NCBI RefSeq assembly: GCF_036759925.1
Contig: NZ_JAPKIB010000011.1
Location: forward strand, 1 to 64,000
Origin: Kluyvera sp036759925
GTDB lineage: Bacteria; Pseudomonadota; Gammaproteobacteria; Enterobacterales; Enterobacteriaceae
Direction: 5' to 3'
DNA length: 64,000 nt
A program made the position numbers and the translations under genes. This document shows, piece after piece, positions 33,634 through 43,094 of the stretch. The notes under the pieces are model-generated. The model was not told the DNA's origin, ran no database searches, and was given only the letters and a program-made list of their open reading frames with translations. Numbering within the stretch: the stretch's first letter is position 1; the number at the start of each line of letters is the position of its first letter.

Positions 33634-34716
33634 TTAGGCTTTTCGCATCATTAGCCAGAGGCTTATGAGGAAGAAGCTGGCGCTTGGCAGCAGCGCCCCG
33701 ATAATCGGCGGGATACCGTATACCAGCGTCAGCGGGCCGAAGATCTGGTCGAGGACGTAGAACACAAAGCCGAAGCTAATCCCCGTCACCACGCGCACCC
33801 CCATCGGCACGCTACGCAGCGGGCCAAAGATAAACGACAGCGCCATCAGCATCATTACCGCCACGGACAGCGGCTGGAAGATTTTGCTCCACATATTCAG
33901 CTGGTAGCGGCCGGGATCCTGGCCACTGGCCTGCAAATACTTCACGTAGTTGTGCAGCCCGCTGATAGACAGCGCATCCGGGTCCAGCGCCACTACGCCG
34001 AGCTTATCCGGCGTCAGCGTGGTTTTCCAGGTACCGCTCACGGTCTGCGAACCGGTAATCTGTTTCGGGTTGGTCAGGTTAGATTCATCTACCTGCGACA
34101 GGCGCCACTCCTTCTGATCCTGATCGAACTTCGCGCTGGCCGCATAGCGTACAGACTGCAGGCGACGCTCGTTGTTGAAAGAGTAGATGCTCACACCGCC
34201 CAGCTCATCGGTGCCCTTTACGCGCTCGATGTAGACAAAGTTGTGGCCGTCTTTCGCCCACATACCCTGCTGCGTTGAGAGTAAAGAGCCGCCGTACATC
34301 TGCTGAGCACGGTAGTTACGTGCCATCTGCTCGCCCTGCGGAGCAACCCACTCGCCCATTGCCATGGTCAACAGCACCAGCGGGATAGCGGTTTTCATCA
34401 CGGAGAGCGCCACCTGGAAGCGGGTAAAACCGGAAGCCTGCATCACCACCAGTTCACTACGCTGAGCCAGCATCCCCAGGCCGAGTAACGCACCAAGCAG
34501 CGCCGCCATCGGGAAGAAGATCTGCACATCTTTCGGTATGCTGAGCAGGGTATAAATGCCCGCGCCCAGCGCGTCATAGCTCCCCTGCCCGGCTTTCTTC
34601 AACTGGTCAACGAACTTAATAATGCCGGACAGCGACACCAGCATGAACAGCGTCATCATGATGGTGGTGAAAATGGTTTTACCGATATAGCGGTCAAGTA
34701 CACCGAATGGCTGCAT
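33634..34716 (-). CDS. lptG: LPS export ABC transporter permease LptG
   Basis: 360 residues. N-terminal amphipathic start MQPFGVLDRYIGKTIFTTI followed by membrane segments near residues 15-35, 60-85 and 100-120, a large periplasmic domain (about 130-265) and three C-terminal membrane helices. With LptF and the ATPase LptB it forms the inner-membrane pump that extracts lipopolysaccharide and passes it to LptC and LptA. The ATG overlaps the lptF stop by one base, so both permeases are made in balance. Length and features match E. coli LptG. Confidence 0.97.
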   Translation of the reverse strand: MQPFGVLDRYIGKTIFTTIMMTLFMLVSLSGIIKFVDQLKKAGQGSYDALGAGIYTLLSIPKDVQIFFPMAALLGALLGLGMLAQRSELVVMQASGFTRFQVALSVMKTAIPLVLLTMAMGEWVAPQGEQMARNYRAQQMYGGSLLSTQQGMWAKDGHNFVYIERVKGTDELGGVSIYSFNNERRLQSVRYAASAKFDQDQKEWRLSQVDESNLTNPKQITGSQTVSGTWKTTLTPDKLGVVALDPDALSISGLHNYVKYLQASGQDPGRYQLNMWSKIFQPLSVAVMMLMALSFIFGPLRSVPMGVRVVTGISFGFVFYVLDQIFGPLTLVYGIPPIIGALLPSASFFLISLWLMMRKA

Positions 34717-35816
34717 TACACCGCTCCTTTATGCGTAAAACGGGCACGGACACGGCGCATCGGGACGGTATCCCACAGGTTCAGCATGACGGCCAGCGCA
34801 AGGTACGCCAGGTTGACCGCCCACATCCATATCGCCGGGTCGATTTTGCCTTTGCCAGCGTTCGACTTCAGCGAGGTCTGCAGCAGGAAGAACACCAGAT
34901 ACAGCAGCATAGCCGGGAGCATCGACAGTACGCGCCCCTGGCGTGGGTTCACCACGCTAAGCGGCACCACCATCAACGCCATGATAAAGACCGTCAGCAC
35001 CAGCGTAATACGCCAATGCAGCTCCGCGCGGGCCCGGTCGTTATCCGTGTTCCACAGCGTGCTCATGTTCATCTGTTCGGTGTCGGTCGGGTCTGCGGCA
35101 ACGGCCTGGTGACCAATAATTGCCTGATAGTTTTTGAAATCAGTAATGCGGAAATCACGCAGCATCGCGGTGCCTTCAAAGCGGGTACCTTGATTTAAGG
35201 TCACCACCTGAGAGCCGTCTTTACGCTGCGAGAGCTGGCCGGTGTCGGCCACTACGACGGAAGGACGCGCGGTGCCTTTCGGCCGAAGCTGCGCCAGGAA
35301 GACGTCATGGAAGCTTGCGCCATTCACGCCTTCAATAAATAACACCGAGTTACCATCGGTAGACTGCTGGAACTGGCCCTGCGCCAGCGCCGCCATACCG
35401 GGGTTGGCTTTAGCTTCGGCGAGCACTTCGTCCTGATGACGAGACGACCACGGCCCCGCCCACATCACGTTGACGGCAGCAACGATGCCGGTAAACAGCG
35501 CGAGGACCATCGCCGCTTTCACCAGCACGGCTTTACTCAAGCCGCAGGCGTGCATCACCGTGATTTCACTTTCGGTATACAGTTTACCCAGGGTCATCAG
35601 GAGACCGAGGAACAGGCTCAACGGCAGGATAAGCTGCGCCATTTCAGGCACACCGAGCCCGAGCAATGAGAGCACGAGGTTTGTCGGGATATCACCATCG
35701 ACCGCCGCGCCGAGGATCCTCACCAGTTTCTGACAAAAAAAGATCAAAAGCAGGATGAAGAGGATGGCAAGCTGGCTTTTTAGCGTCTCCCGCACCAGAT
35801 ATCGTATGATTATCAC
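34716..35816 (-). CDS. lptF: LPS export ABC transporter permease LptF
   Basis: 366 residues, same architecture as LptG: start MIIIRYLVRETLKSQLAILF, membrane segments at about 12-30, 55-80 and 98-120, a periplasmic beta-jellyroll domain, and three membrane helices at the end. It pairs with LptG and LptB2 to drive LPS transport across the envelope and is essential in enterobacteria. It is the first gene of the lptFG operon, divergent from pepA across 267 bp, as in E. coli. Confidence 0.97.
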   Translation of the reverse strand: MIIIRYLVRETLKSQLAILFILLLIFFCQKLVRILGAAVDGDIPTNLVLSLLGLGVPEMAQLILPLSLFLGLLMTLGKLYTESEITVMHACGLSKAVLVKAAMVLALFTGIVAAVNVMWAGPWSSRHQDEVLAEAKANPGMAALAQGQFQQSTDGNSVLFIEGVNGASFHDVFLAQLRPKGTARPSVVVADTGQLSQRKDGSQVVTLNQGTRFEGTAMLRDFRITDFKNYQAIIGHQAVAADPTDTEQMNMSTLWNTDNDRARAELHWRITLVLTVFIMALMVVPLSVVNPRQGRVLSMLPAMLLYLVFFLLQTSLKSNAGKGKIDPAIWMWAVNLAYLALAVMLNLWDTVPMRRVRARFTHKGAV

Positions 35817-36083
35817 TATAAATACGCCCGTAAAAACCCGTCTTATTGCAGGAAAATAGCTTGTTTCATGGCTTAAACGTCATTTATTCTCTTGAGTCGT
35901 CGAAAACATCGCTAAGATTAAATGACTCAGCGGCTTCACGTTTCAGGACTTGTTCTGACGTGCCAGGACCGTAATAACGTTAAGATTAACACGAAGTCAC
36001 CGCAACAGCGGAAATGAGTTACGTAAGCTTGCAATTCTATCCGTAGCCACCGCCGTTGTCTTTAAGATTCAGGAGCGTAGTGC

Positions 36084-37595
36084 ATGGAGTTCAGTGTAAA
36101 AAGTGGTAGCCCGGAGAAACAGCGGAGTGCCTGTATCGTCGTGGGTGTATTCGAACCACGTCGGCTTTCTCCCATCGCCGAACAGCTCGATAAAATCAGC
36201 GACGGCTATATCAGTGCGCTGCTGCGTCGCGGCGAACTGGAAGGCAAACCGGGGCAGACTTTATTGCTGCACCACGTACCAAACGTACTGTCAGAACGAA
36301 TTCTGCTGATTGGCTGCGGTAAAGAGCGCGAGCTCGACGAGCGCCAGTACAAGCAGGTCATTCAGAAAACCATTAACACCCTGAATGATACCGGTTCAAT
36401 GGAAGCCGTCTGCTTCCTGACCGAACTGCACGTCAAAGGCCGCAATAACTACTGGAAAGTCCGTCAGGCAGTTGAGACGGCGAAAGAGACGTTGTACAGC
36501 TTCGACCAGCTGAAAACCAACAAAAGCGAGCCGCGTCGCCCGCTGCGTAAAATGGTCTTCAACGTGCCTACTCGCCGTGAACTGACCAGCGGCGAACGTG
36601 CTATTCAGCACGGTCTGGCCATTGCCGCCGGTATCAAAGCGGCGAAAGACCTCGGCAACATGCCGCCAAACATCTGTAACGCGGCCTACCTCGCTTCTCA
36701 GGCGCGTCAGCTTGCCGACAGCTACAGCAAAAACGTCATTACCCGCGTCATCGGCGAACAGCAGATGAAAGAGCTGGGCATGCACTCCTACCTCGCGGTC
36801 GGCAACGGTTCGCAGAACGAATCCCTGATGTCGGTCATCGAGTATAAAGGCGTGGCTTCCGAAGACGCTCGCCCAATCGTTCTGGTCGGTAAAGGCCTGA
36901 CCTTCGACTCCGGCGGTATCTCCATCAAGCCTGCCGAAGGCATGGACGAGATGAAGTACGACATGTGCGGCGCGGCGGCAGTGTACGGCGTGATGCGGAT
37001 GGTCGCAGAGCTGCAACTGCCGATTAACGTTATCGGCGTGCTGGCTGGCTGTGAAAACATGCCAGGCGGACGCGCATACCGCCCGGGTGACGTGCTAACC
37101 ACCATGTCCGGCCAGACCGTTGAAGTGCTGAACACCGACGCCGAAGGCCGTCTGGTGCTGTGCGATGTTCTGACCTACGTTGAGCGCTTCGAGCCAGAAG
37201 CCGTTATCGACGTGGCGACCCTGACCGGTGCCTGCGTGATTGCCCTCGGCCATCACATCACCGGCTTGATGTCGAACCACAACCCGCTGGCACACGAGCT
37301 TATCGGCGCGTCCGAACAGGCGGGTGACCGCGCGTGGCGTCTGCCGCTGGGCGATGAGTATCAGGAGCAGCTGGAGTCTAACTTCGCGGATATGGCGAAC
37401 ATTGGCGGCCGTCCTGGTGGTGCAATTACCGCGGGCTGCTTCCTGGCGCGCTTTACCCGTAAGTATAACTGGGCGCACCTGGACATCGCCGGCACCGCAT
37501 GGCGTTCCGGCAAGGCCAAAGGCGCTACCGGTCGTCCGGTCGCGTTGCTGTCGCAGTTCCTGCTGAACCGCGCGGGTTTTAACGGCGAAGAGTAA
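36084..37595 (+). CDS. pepA: Leucyl aminopeptidase PepA (also XerA/CarP)
   Basis: 503 residues, identical in length to E. coli PepA. The M17 family signature NTDAEGRL is at about residues 350-357, and other metal ligands are in GKGLTFDSGGISIKP and KYDMCGAAAV. It removes N-terminal residues from peptides with two metal ions per subunit in a hexamer. In E. coli it also binds DNA as an accessory protein in cer/ColE1 dimer resolution and as a repressor of carAB. The 267-bp lptF-pepA gap holds the divergent promoters. Confidence 0.97.
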   Translation: MEFSVKSGSPEKQRSACIVVGVFEPRRLSPIAEQLDKISDGYISALLRRGELEGKPGQTLLLHHVPNVLSERILLIGCGKERELDERQYKQVIQKTINTLNDTGSMEAVCFLTELHVKGRNNYWKVRQAVETAKETLYSFDQLKTNKSEPRRPLRKMVFNVPTRRELTSGERAIQHGLAIAAGIKAAKDLGNMPPNICNAAYLASQARQLADSYSKNVITRVIGEQQMKELGMHSYLAVGNGSQNESLMSVIEYKGVASEDARPIVLVGKGLTFDSGGISIKPAEGMDEMKYDMCGAAAVYGVMRMVAELQLPINVIGVLAGCENMPGGRAYRPGDVLTTMSGQTVEVLNTDAEGRLVLCDVLTYVERFEPEAVIDVATLTGACVIALGHHITGLMSNHNPLAHELIGASEQAGDRAWRLPLGDEYQEQLESNFADMANIGGRPGGAITAGCFLARFTRKYNWAHLDIAGTAWRSGKAKGATGRPVALLSQFLLNRAGFNGEE

Positions 37596-37602
37596 GGCAC
37601 AA

Positions 37603-37677
37603 CCCCCTCACCCTAACCCTCTCCCCACTGGGGAGAGGGGACCGCCCTTCCCCACGTTCGGGAAGGGCGTCAGGGGG
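37603..37677. repeat. CCCCCTCACCC-type imperfect palindrome
   Basis: A GC-rich element beginning CCCCCTCACCCTAACCCTC, with internal hairpins CTCCCC/GGGGAG and CCCTTCCC/GGGAAGGG, ending GTCAGGGGG. A similar one is at 61996-62084. It lies between pepA and holC. Confidence 0.6.
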
Positions 37678-37708
37678 CGATTTAAAACCATCACAAGAAG
37701 CCCCATAT

Positions 37709-38152
37709 ATGAAGAATGCGACGTTCTATCTTCTGGACAATGACACCACCGTCGACGACCTCAGCGCCGTCGAACAGCTGGTGTGTGAAATTGCCGCAGA
37801 ACGTTGGCGCGCGGGCAAGCGCGTGCTGATCGCCTGCGAAGACGAGCAGCAGGCCATTCGCCTGGATGAAGCCCTGTGGAGCCGTCCTCCGGACAGTTTT
37901 GTACCGCATAATCTGGCGGGCGAAGGCCCAAGAGGCGGTGCACCGGTGGAGATCGCCTGGCCTGCCAAGCGCAACAGCAGCCCACGGGATATACTGATCA
38001 GTCTGCGGGTAGATTTTGCAGATTTTGCCACCGCTTTCACAGAAGTGGTAGACTTCGTCCCTTATGAAGAAACTCTGAAACAACTGGCACGCGAGCGCTA
38101 CAAAGCCTACCGCGTGGCTGGTTTTAACCTGAATACGGCAACCTGGAAATAA
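37709..38152 (+). CDS. holC: DNA polymerase III chi subunit
   Basis: 147 residues, the size of E. coli HolC. It begins MKNATFYLLDNDT and has the conserved AERWRAGKRVLIACEDEQQA segment. Chi joins the clamp loader (through psi) to single-stranded DNA-binding protein at the replication fork. The stop codon overlaps the valS start by one base (TAATG), the usual pepA-holC-valS arrangement, though here a palindromic repeat separates it from pepA. Confidence 0.96.
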   Translation: MKNATFYLLDNDTTVDDLSAVEQLVCEIAAERWRAGKRVLIACEDEQQAIRLDEALWSRPPDSFVPHNLAGEGPRGGAPVEIAWPAKRNSSPRDILISLRVDFADFATAFTEVVDFVPYEETLKQLARERYKAYRVAGFNLNTATWK

Positions 38153-41007
38153 TGGAAAAGACATATAACCCGCAAGATATCGAACAGCCGCTTTACGAGC
38201 ACTGGGAACAGCAGGGCTATTTCAAGCCTAACGGCGACGAAAGCAAAGAGTCCTTCTGCATCATGATCCCGCCGCCGAACGTCACCGGCAGTTTGCATAT
38301 GGGTCATGCTTTCCAGCAAACCATCATGGATACCATGATTCGCTACCAGCGCATGCAGGGCAAAAACACCCTGTGGCAGGCCGGTACCGACCACGCGGGT
38401 ATCGCTACCCAGATGGTGGTTGAGCGTAAGATTGCCGCTGAGGAAGGTAAAACCCGTCACGACTACGGTCGCGATGCGTTCATCGACAAAATCTGGCAGT
38501 GGAAAGCGGAATCCGGCGGTACCATTACCCGTCAGATGCGCCGTCTCGGCAACTCAGTTGACTGGGAGCGCGAGCGCTTCACTATGGACGAAGGCCTTTC
38601 CAATGCCGTGAAAGAAGTCTTTGTTCGCCTGTACAAAGAAGACCTGATTTACCGTGGTAAGCGCCTGGTAAACTGGGACCCGAAACTGCGCACCGCCATC
38701 TCTGACCTGGAAGTGGAAAACCGTGAGTCTAAAGGCTCCATGTGGCACATCCGCTATCCGCTGGCCGACGGCGCGAAAACCGCAGACGGTAAAGATTATC
38801 TGGTCGTGGCAACCACCCGTCCGGAAACCATTCTGGGCGATACCGGCGTGGCCGTGAACCCGGAAGATCCGCGCTATAAAGATCTGATTGGCAAATTTGT
38901 CATGCTGCCGCTGGTTGACCGCCGTATTCCTATTGTGGGCGACGAACACGCCGATATGGAAAAAGGCACCGGCTGCGTGAAGATCACCCCTGCGCACGAC
39001 TTTAACGACTATGAAGTCGGTCGTCGCCACGCCCTGCCAATGATCAACATTCTGACCTTTGATGGCGACATCCGCGAAACCGCGGAAGTGTACGACACCA
39101 AAGGCGAAGAGTCTGACGTTTACTCCAACGCTATCCCGGCTGAATTCCAGAAGCTGGAACGCTTTGCTGCACGTAAAGCGATCGTGGCGGCTATCGATGC
39201 GATGGGCCTGCTGGAAGAGATCAAACCTCACGATCTGACCGTTCCTTACGGCGACCGTGGCGGCGTGGTTATCGAGCCAATGCTGACCGACCAGTGGTAC
39301 GTCCGTGCCGACGTGCTGGCGAAACCGGCGGTTGAAGCGGTTGAGAACGGCGACATTCAGTTCGTACCGAAGCAGTACGAAAACATGTACTTCTCCTGGA
39401 TGCGCGATATTCAGGACTGGTGTATCTCCCGTCAGCTGTGGTGGGGTCACCGTATCCCGGCATGGTATGACAACGACGGCAACGTCTACGTTGGCCGTAC
39501 CGAAGATGAAGTGCGTCAGGAAAACAACCTCGGCGCCGACGTTGCCCTGCGTCAGGACGAAGACGTTCTGGATACCTGGTTCTCCTCCGCACTGTGGACC
39601 TTCTCTACCCTGGGCTGGCCGGAAAACACCGACGCGCTGCGTCAGTTCCACCCAACCAGCGTGATGGTTTCCGGCTTCGACATCATCTTCTTCTGGATTG
39701 CCCGCATGATCATGATGACCATGCATTTCATCAAAGATGAAAACGGCAAGCCGCAGGTTCCGTTCAAGACCGTCTACATGACCGGTCTGATTCGTGACGA
39801 CGAAGGCCAGAAGATGTCCAAGTCCAAAGGTAACGTTATCGACCCGCTGGATATGGTCGACGGTATCTCCCTGGCTGACCTGCTGGAGAAACGCACCGGC
39901 AACATGATGCAGCCACAGCTGGCTGAGAAAATTGCCAAACGTACCGAAAAACAGTTCCCGGACGGCATTGAGCCACACGGCACCGACGCCCTGCGTTTCA
40001 CCCTGGCAGCGCTGGCCTCTACCGGCCGCGACATCAACTGGGATATGAAACGTCTGGAAGGTTACCGTAACTTCTGTAACAAGCTGTGGAACGCCAGCCG
40101 CTTCGTGCTGATGAACACCGAAGATCAGGATTGCGGCTTCAACGGCGGCGAAATGACCCTGTCTCTGGCAGACCGCTGGATCCTGGCTGAATTCAACCAG
40201 ACCGTTAAAGCGTACCGCGAAGCGCTGGATAACTTCCGCTTCGACATCGCTGCAGGCATCCTGTACGAGTTCACCTGGAACCAGTTCTGTGACTGGTATC
40301 TGGAGCTGACTAAGCCGGTAATGACCGGTGGTTCCGAGTCTGAACTGCGCGGCACCCGCAATACGCTGGTCACCGTGCTGGAAGGTCTGCTGCGCCTGGC
40401 GCACCCGATCATTCCATTCATCACCGAAACCATCTGGCAGCGCGTGAAAGTGATTTGTGGCAACACCGCAGACACCATCATGCTGCAGCCGTTCCCGGAA
40501 TATAACGCCGCGCAGGTTGATGAAGCCGCGCTGGCCGATACCGAGTGGCTGAAGCAGGCGATCGTTGCTGTACGTAACATCCGTGCGGAAATGAACATCG
40601 CCCCGGGTAAACCGCTGGAGCTGCTGCTGCGTGGTTGCAGCGCTGACGCGATGCGTCGTGTGAACGACAACCGTAGCTTCCTGCTGAACCTGGCCCGTCT
40701 GGAAAGCATCACCGTGCTGCCAGCCGATGACAAAGGTCCGGTCTCCGTGACCAAAATCATCGACGGCGCCGAGCTGCTGATCCCGATGGCTGGCCTCATC
40801 AACAAAGAAGATGAGCTGGCGCGTCTGGCAAAAGAAGTGGCGAAAATCGAAGGCGAGATTGCCCGTATCGAAGGCAAGCTCTCCAACGAAGGTTTCGTTG
40901 CGCGTGCACCAGAAGCGGTGATTGCTAAAGAGCGTGAGAAGCTGGACGGTTACGCAGAAGCGAAAGCGAAGCTGATTGAGCAGCAGGCGGTCATCGCCGC
41001 GCTGTAA
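38152..41007 (+). CDS. valS: Valyl-tRNA synthetase
   Basis: 951 residues, normal length. Class I signatures are PPPNVTGSLHMGHAFQ (HIGH-type, about residues 42-57) and KMSKSKGN (about 554-561). The editing domain that clears Thr-tRNA(Val) lies between (about 190-330, including TTRPETILGDTGVAV). The C-terminal 70 residues form the expected coiled coil (KEDELARLAKEVAKIEGEI). Translation is coupled to holC. A large open frame on the opposite strand is a codon-bias shadow. Confidence 0.98.
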   Translation: MEKTYNPQDIEQPLYEHWEQQGYFKPNGDESKESFCIMIPPPNVTGSLHMGHAFQQTIMDTMIRYQRMQGKNTLWQAGTDHAGIATQMVVERKIAAEEGKTRHDYGRDAFIDKIWQWKAESGGTITRQMRRLGNSVDWERERFTMDEGLSNAVKEVFVRLYKEDLIYRGKRLVNWDPKLRTAISDLEVENRESKGSMWHIRYPLADGAKTADGKDYLVVATTRPETILGDTGVAVNPEDPRYKDLIGKFVMLPLVDRRIPIVGDEHADMEKGTGCVKITPAHDFNDYEVGRRHALPMINILTFDGDIRETAEVYDTKGEESDVYSNAIPAEFQKLERFAARKAIVAAIDAMGLLEEIKPHDLTVPYGDRGGVVIEPMLTDQWYVRADVLAKPAVEAVENGDIQFVPKQYENMYFSWMRDIQDWCISRQLWWGHRIPAWYDNDGNVYVGRTEDEVRQENNLGADVALRQDEDVLDTWFSSALWTFSTLGWPENTDALRQFHPTSVMVSGFDIIFFWIARMIMMTMHFIKDENGKPQVPFKTVYMTGLIRDDEGQKMSKSKGNVIDPLDMVDGISLADLLEKRTGNMMQPQLAEKIAKRTEKQFPDGIEPHGTDALRFTLAALASTGRDINWDMKRLEGYRNFCNKLWNASRFVLMNTEDQDCGFNGGEMTLSLADRWILAEFNQTVKAYREALDNFRFDIAAGILYEFTWNQFCDWYLELTKPVMTGGSESELRGTRNTLVTVLEGLLRLAHPIIPFITETIWQRVKVICGNTADTIMLQPFPEYNAAQVDEAALADTEWLKQAIVAVRNIRAEMNIAPGKPLELLLRGCSADAMRRVNDNRSFLLNLARLESITVLPADDKGPVSVTKIIDGAELLIPMAGLINKEDELARLAKEVAKIEGEIARIEGKLSNEGFVARAPEAVIAKEREKLDGYAEAKAKLIEQQAVIAAL

Positions 41008-41022
41008 AAATCGTGCCTGTAC

Positions 41023-41102
41023 GTTTGCCGGATGGCGCTACGCTTATCCGGCCTACGGTTTCGAGTAGCCCGGATGAGGCGCGTCAGCGCCGACTCCGGG
41101 TT
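41023..41102. repeat. REP unit plus GTAGCCCGG-type repeat after valS
   Basis: A REP unit (41023-41056, GTTTGCCGGATGGCG to TTATCCGGCCTAC) is followed 8 bp later by a GTAGCCCGGATGAGGCGCG element (41065-41102) ending CTCCGGGTT. Both types recur at 33472-33625. Confidence 0.65.
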
Positions 41103-41205
41103 ATCGACAGTACGGTTCCACCCTCCTGAATTATCCTCGCTTGCACTCCCCCTCCCCGCAGTGTTATTAACTGCATATGTTCCACGTTTACGTCATGAGT
41201 TCGCT

Positions 41206-41709
41206 ATGAGTGTCATTACCCCTGTCTCTGCAACGCTGCGTCGCCTTACGGCCAGCGACAACGCCGCTATCGCCCACGTTATCCGCCAGGTCTCCGCTGA
41301 GCACGGCCTGACCGCCGATAAAGGCTACACGGTGGCCGACCCCAATCTGGACGAGCTGTTTCAGGTATACAGCCAGCCGGGCGCGGCCTACTGGGTGGTT
41401 GAGCAGAATGGTCAGGTAGTGGGCGGCGGCGGCGTGGCGCCGTTAGGCTGTAGCGAGCCGGAAATTTGCGAGCTGCAAAAGATGTATTTCCTGCCGAGCG
41501 TACGCGGTCAGGGGCTGGCGAAAAAGCTGGCGCTGATGGCGCTTGAGCACGCCCGCGAGCAGGGCTTTAAACAGTGCTATCTCGAGACCACGGCGTTTCT
41601 GACCGAGGCCATCCGCCTTTATGAACACCTGGGGTTCGAGCACATCGCCGAGCCGCTGGGCTGCACCGGGCACGTCGACTGTGAAGTGCGGATGTTAAAA
41701 TCCCTCTGA
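41206..41709 (+). CDS. yjgM: GNAT-family N-acetyltransferase YjgM
   Basis: 167 residues, the length of E. coli YjgM, from the Met of MSVITPVSATLRRLTASDN. The GNAT acetyl-CoA loop is seen as LQKMYFLPSVRGQGLAKKLA (about residues 88-107), followed by YLETTAFLTEAIRLYEHLGFE. The frame is open 58 codons upstream, but that stretch overlaps the repeat and is not conserved coding. The substrate is not known; a role in O-antigen or membrane phenotype has been suggested for E. coli by name only. Confidence 0.88.
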   Translation: MSVITPVSATLRRLTASDNAAIAHVIRQVSAEHGLTADKGYTVADPNLDELFQVYSQPGAAYWVVEQNGQVVGGGGVAPLGCSEPEICELQKMYFLPSVRGQGLAKKLALMALEHAREQGFKQCYLETTAFLTEAIRLYEHLGFEHIAEPLGCTGHVDCEVRMLKSL

Positions 41710-41758
41710 CTTGTACAGGGGCGTTTCTGTCCTACGGCATCCCGACTGAAAAGCATCA

Positions 41759-41808
41759 GGTGAATCAGGCCGGCGGCACGCGCCGCTGGCCTGATTCACC
41801 ATTTTTTC
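41759..41808 (+). terminator. Strong rho-independent terminator after yjgM
   Basis: GGTGAATCAGGCC (41759-41771) and GGCCTGATTCACC (41788-41800) form a perfect 13-bp stem whose loop can itself pair, followed by A and six T at 41802-41807. Confidence 0.85.
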
Positions 41809-41927
41809 CCATAGAATATGTGCCATCGGGCATCATTCTGAAAATAAGTCATTGAGTTCTTATTTCTTACCATTTCCTGTATAAAGAACTTTCTATTTTA
41901 TCCCCACCGTAATAACAAGGATGTTTT

Positions 41928-43091
41928 ATGTCGCCCTCTTTCGCTAAAGAGAATAGAGAAACTCACGCCTTTACTTTTTATGGAAAAGGCTCTTCATTTT
42001 TTATCATTTGTTTGGTTAATGTTATTTTATCAATGATAACCTGCGGTATTTTTCTACCCTGGGCATTTGTCCGCAGCCGTCGTTATCTCTACGAAAACAT
42101 GGAGCTCAACGGTGCCAGATTTAACTATCACGCCAGCGGCGGATCTATTTTCATCAGTTGGCTCGTTATTTCTATTATTATCGCGGCACTCTGTTTTATA
42201 GAATTAGCCATTACCCATTCAGCAGAGGTGGTGTTCGCCCCTTGGGTGTGCATGCTGTTCTATCCTTTTATGATGGTGAAGAGTCTGAGCTACCATGCGG
42301 CAATGACCACGCTGAACAACGTCCGTTTTGGGTTCCAATGCTCAATGTTACGGGTGTGGTGGGTTATGATGGGCATCCCCATTGTCACCATTTTATTACT
42401 CTTGGGCCTATTTAACGGCTATGTTCGCCTGATAGGGCCACCATCAAGCATCGATGCCGTTATAACGCTGATTGTCTGCTGCGTTGTTTTAGGCTTAATT
42501 GTCATCGCCGTCGTGAACGGAATTGTGTATCGCTACTGGATAGAGCTATTTGCTAAGAATGCATCATTTGGGATTAACAAATTTAATTTGAATATCAAAA
42601 CATCAAAATGCGTTATCATTTCCATTATTTCAATGGTTATTCTTATCCCATTCATATTAGTCATTAGCAGAATAATTATCACATCGTTCCACCGTCTATT
42701 ATCAGGCTCGCTGGACGGTTATATGGGCATGTTCACATTAGTCTACCTACTCTATATCGTAGGGATATTACTTGCATCCGCCTATGTTTTCTCTGCATTA
42801 CGCAACTATGCGTTCAATAACCTCATCCTCGGCGACGACATCCGTTTTCACTCATCGCTCACCTTTTTCGGCATCGCGACCAATTTACTGCTTTTGACGT
42901 TTGGTTCCCTGATAACGCTGGGGCTGGCCTATCCTTGGCTGAAAATACGCCTTATACGCTACCAGGCAAACCATACCAGCGTGTCAGGTTCGCTCAATGC
43001 ACTGGACTTAACCAACGATGAACGTCCTCTGGACACCGGGATCTTCGCCCGGATCTCCCGTGGAGCAGCCCCTACGCTTCCGTTCTTCTAA
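41928..43091 (+). CDS. yjgN: DUF898 inner-membrane protein YjgN
   Basis: 387 residues with about eight to ten membrane segments (first about 23-45). It starts with the DUF898 pattern HAFTFYGKGSSFFIICLVN and has the repeat-like TCGIFLPWAFVRSRRYLYENM and, near the end, TLGLAYPWLKIRLIRYQANHT. The internal similarity of these two blocks suggests the family's tandem layout. Function unknown. The gene is AT-rich relative to its neighbours and ends 3 bp before the convergent miaE. Confidence 0.9.
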   Translation: MSPSFAKENRETHAFTFYGKGSSFFIICLVNVILSMITCGIFLPWAFVRSRRYLYENMELNGARFNYHASGGSIFISWLVISIIIAALCFIELAITHSAEVVFAPWVCMLFYPFMMVKSLSYHAAMTTLNNVRFGFQCSMLRVWWVMMGIPIVTILLLLGLFNGYVRLIGPPSSIDAVITLIVCCVVLGLIVIAVVNGIVYRYWIELFAKNASFGINKFNLNIKTSKCVIISIISMVILIPFILVISRIIITSFHRLLSGSLDGYMGMFTLVYLLYIVGILLASAYVFSALRNYAFNNLILGDDIRFHSSLTFFGIATNLLLLTFGSLITLGLAYPWLKIRLIRYQANHTSVSGSLNALDLTNDERPLDTGIFARISRGAAPTLPFF

Positions 43092-43094
43092 CCA

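Noticed and set aside
38554..40404. A 616-codon open frame on the minus strand inside valS
   Set aside because: It lies fully within valS in antisense and has no family signature; long antisense frames are a codon-bias effect in GC-rich conserved genes.
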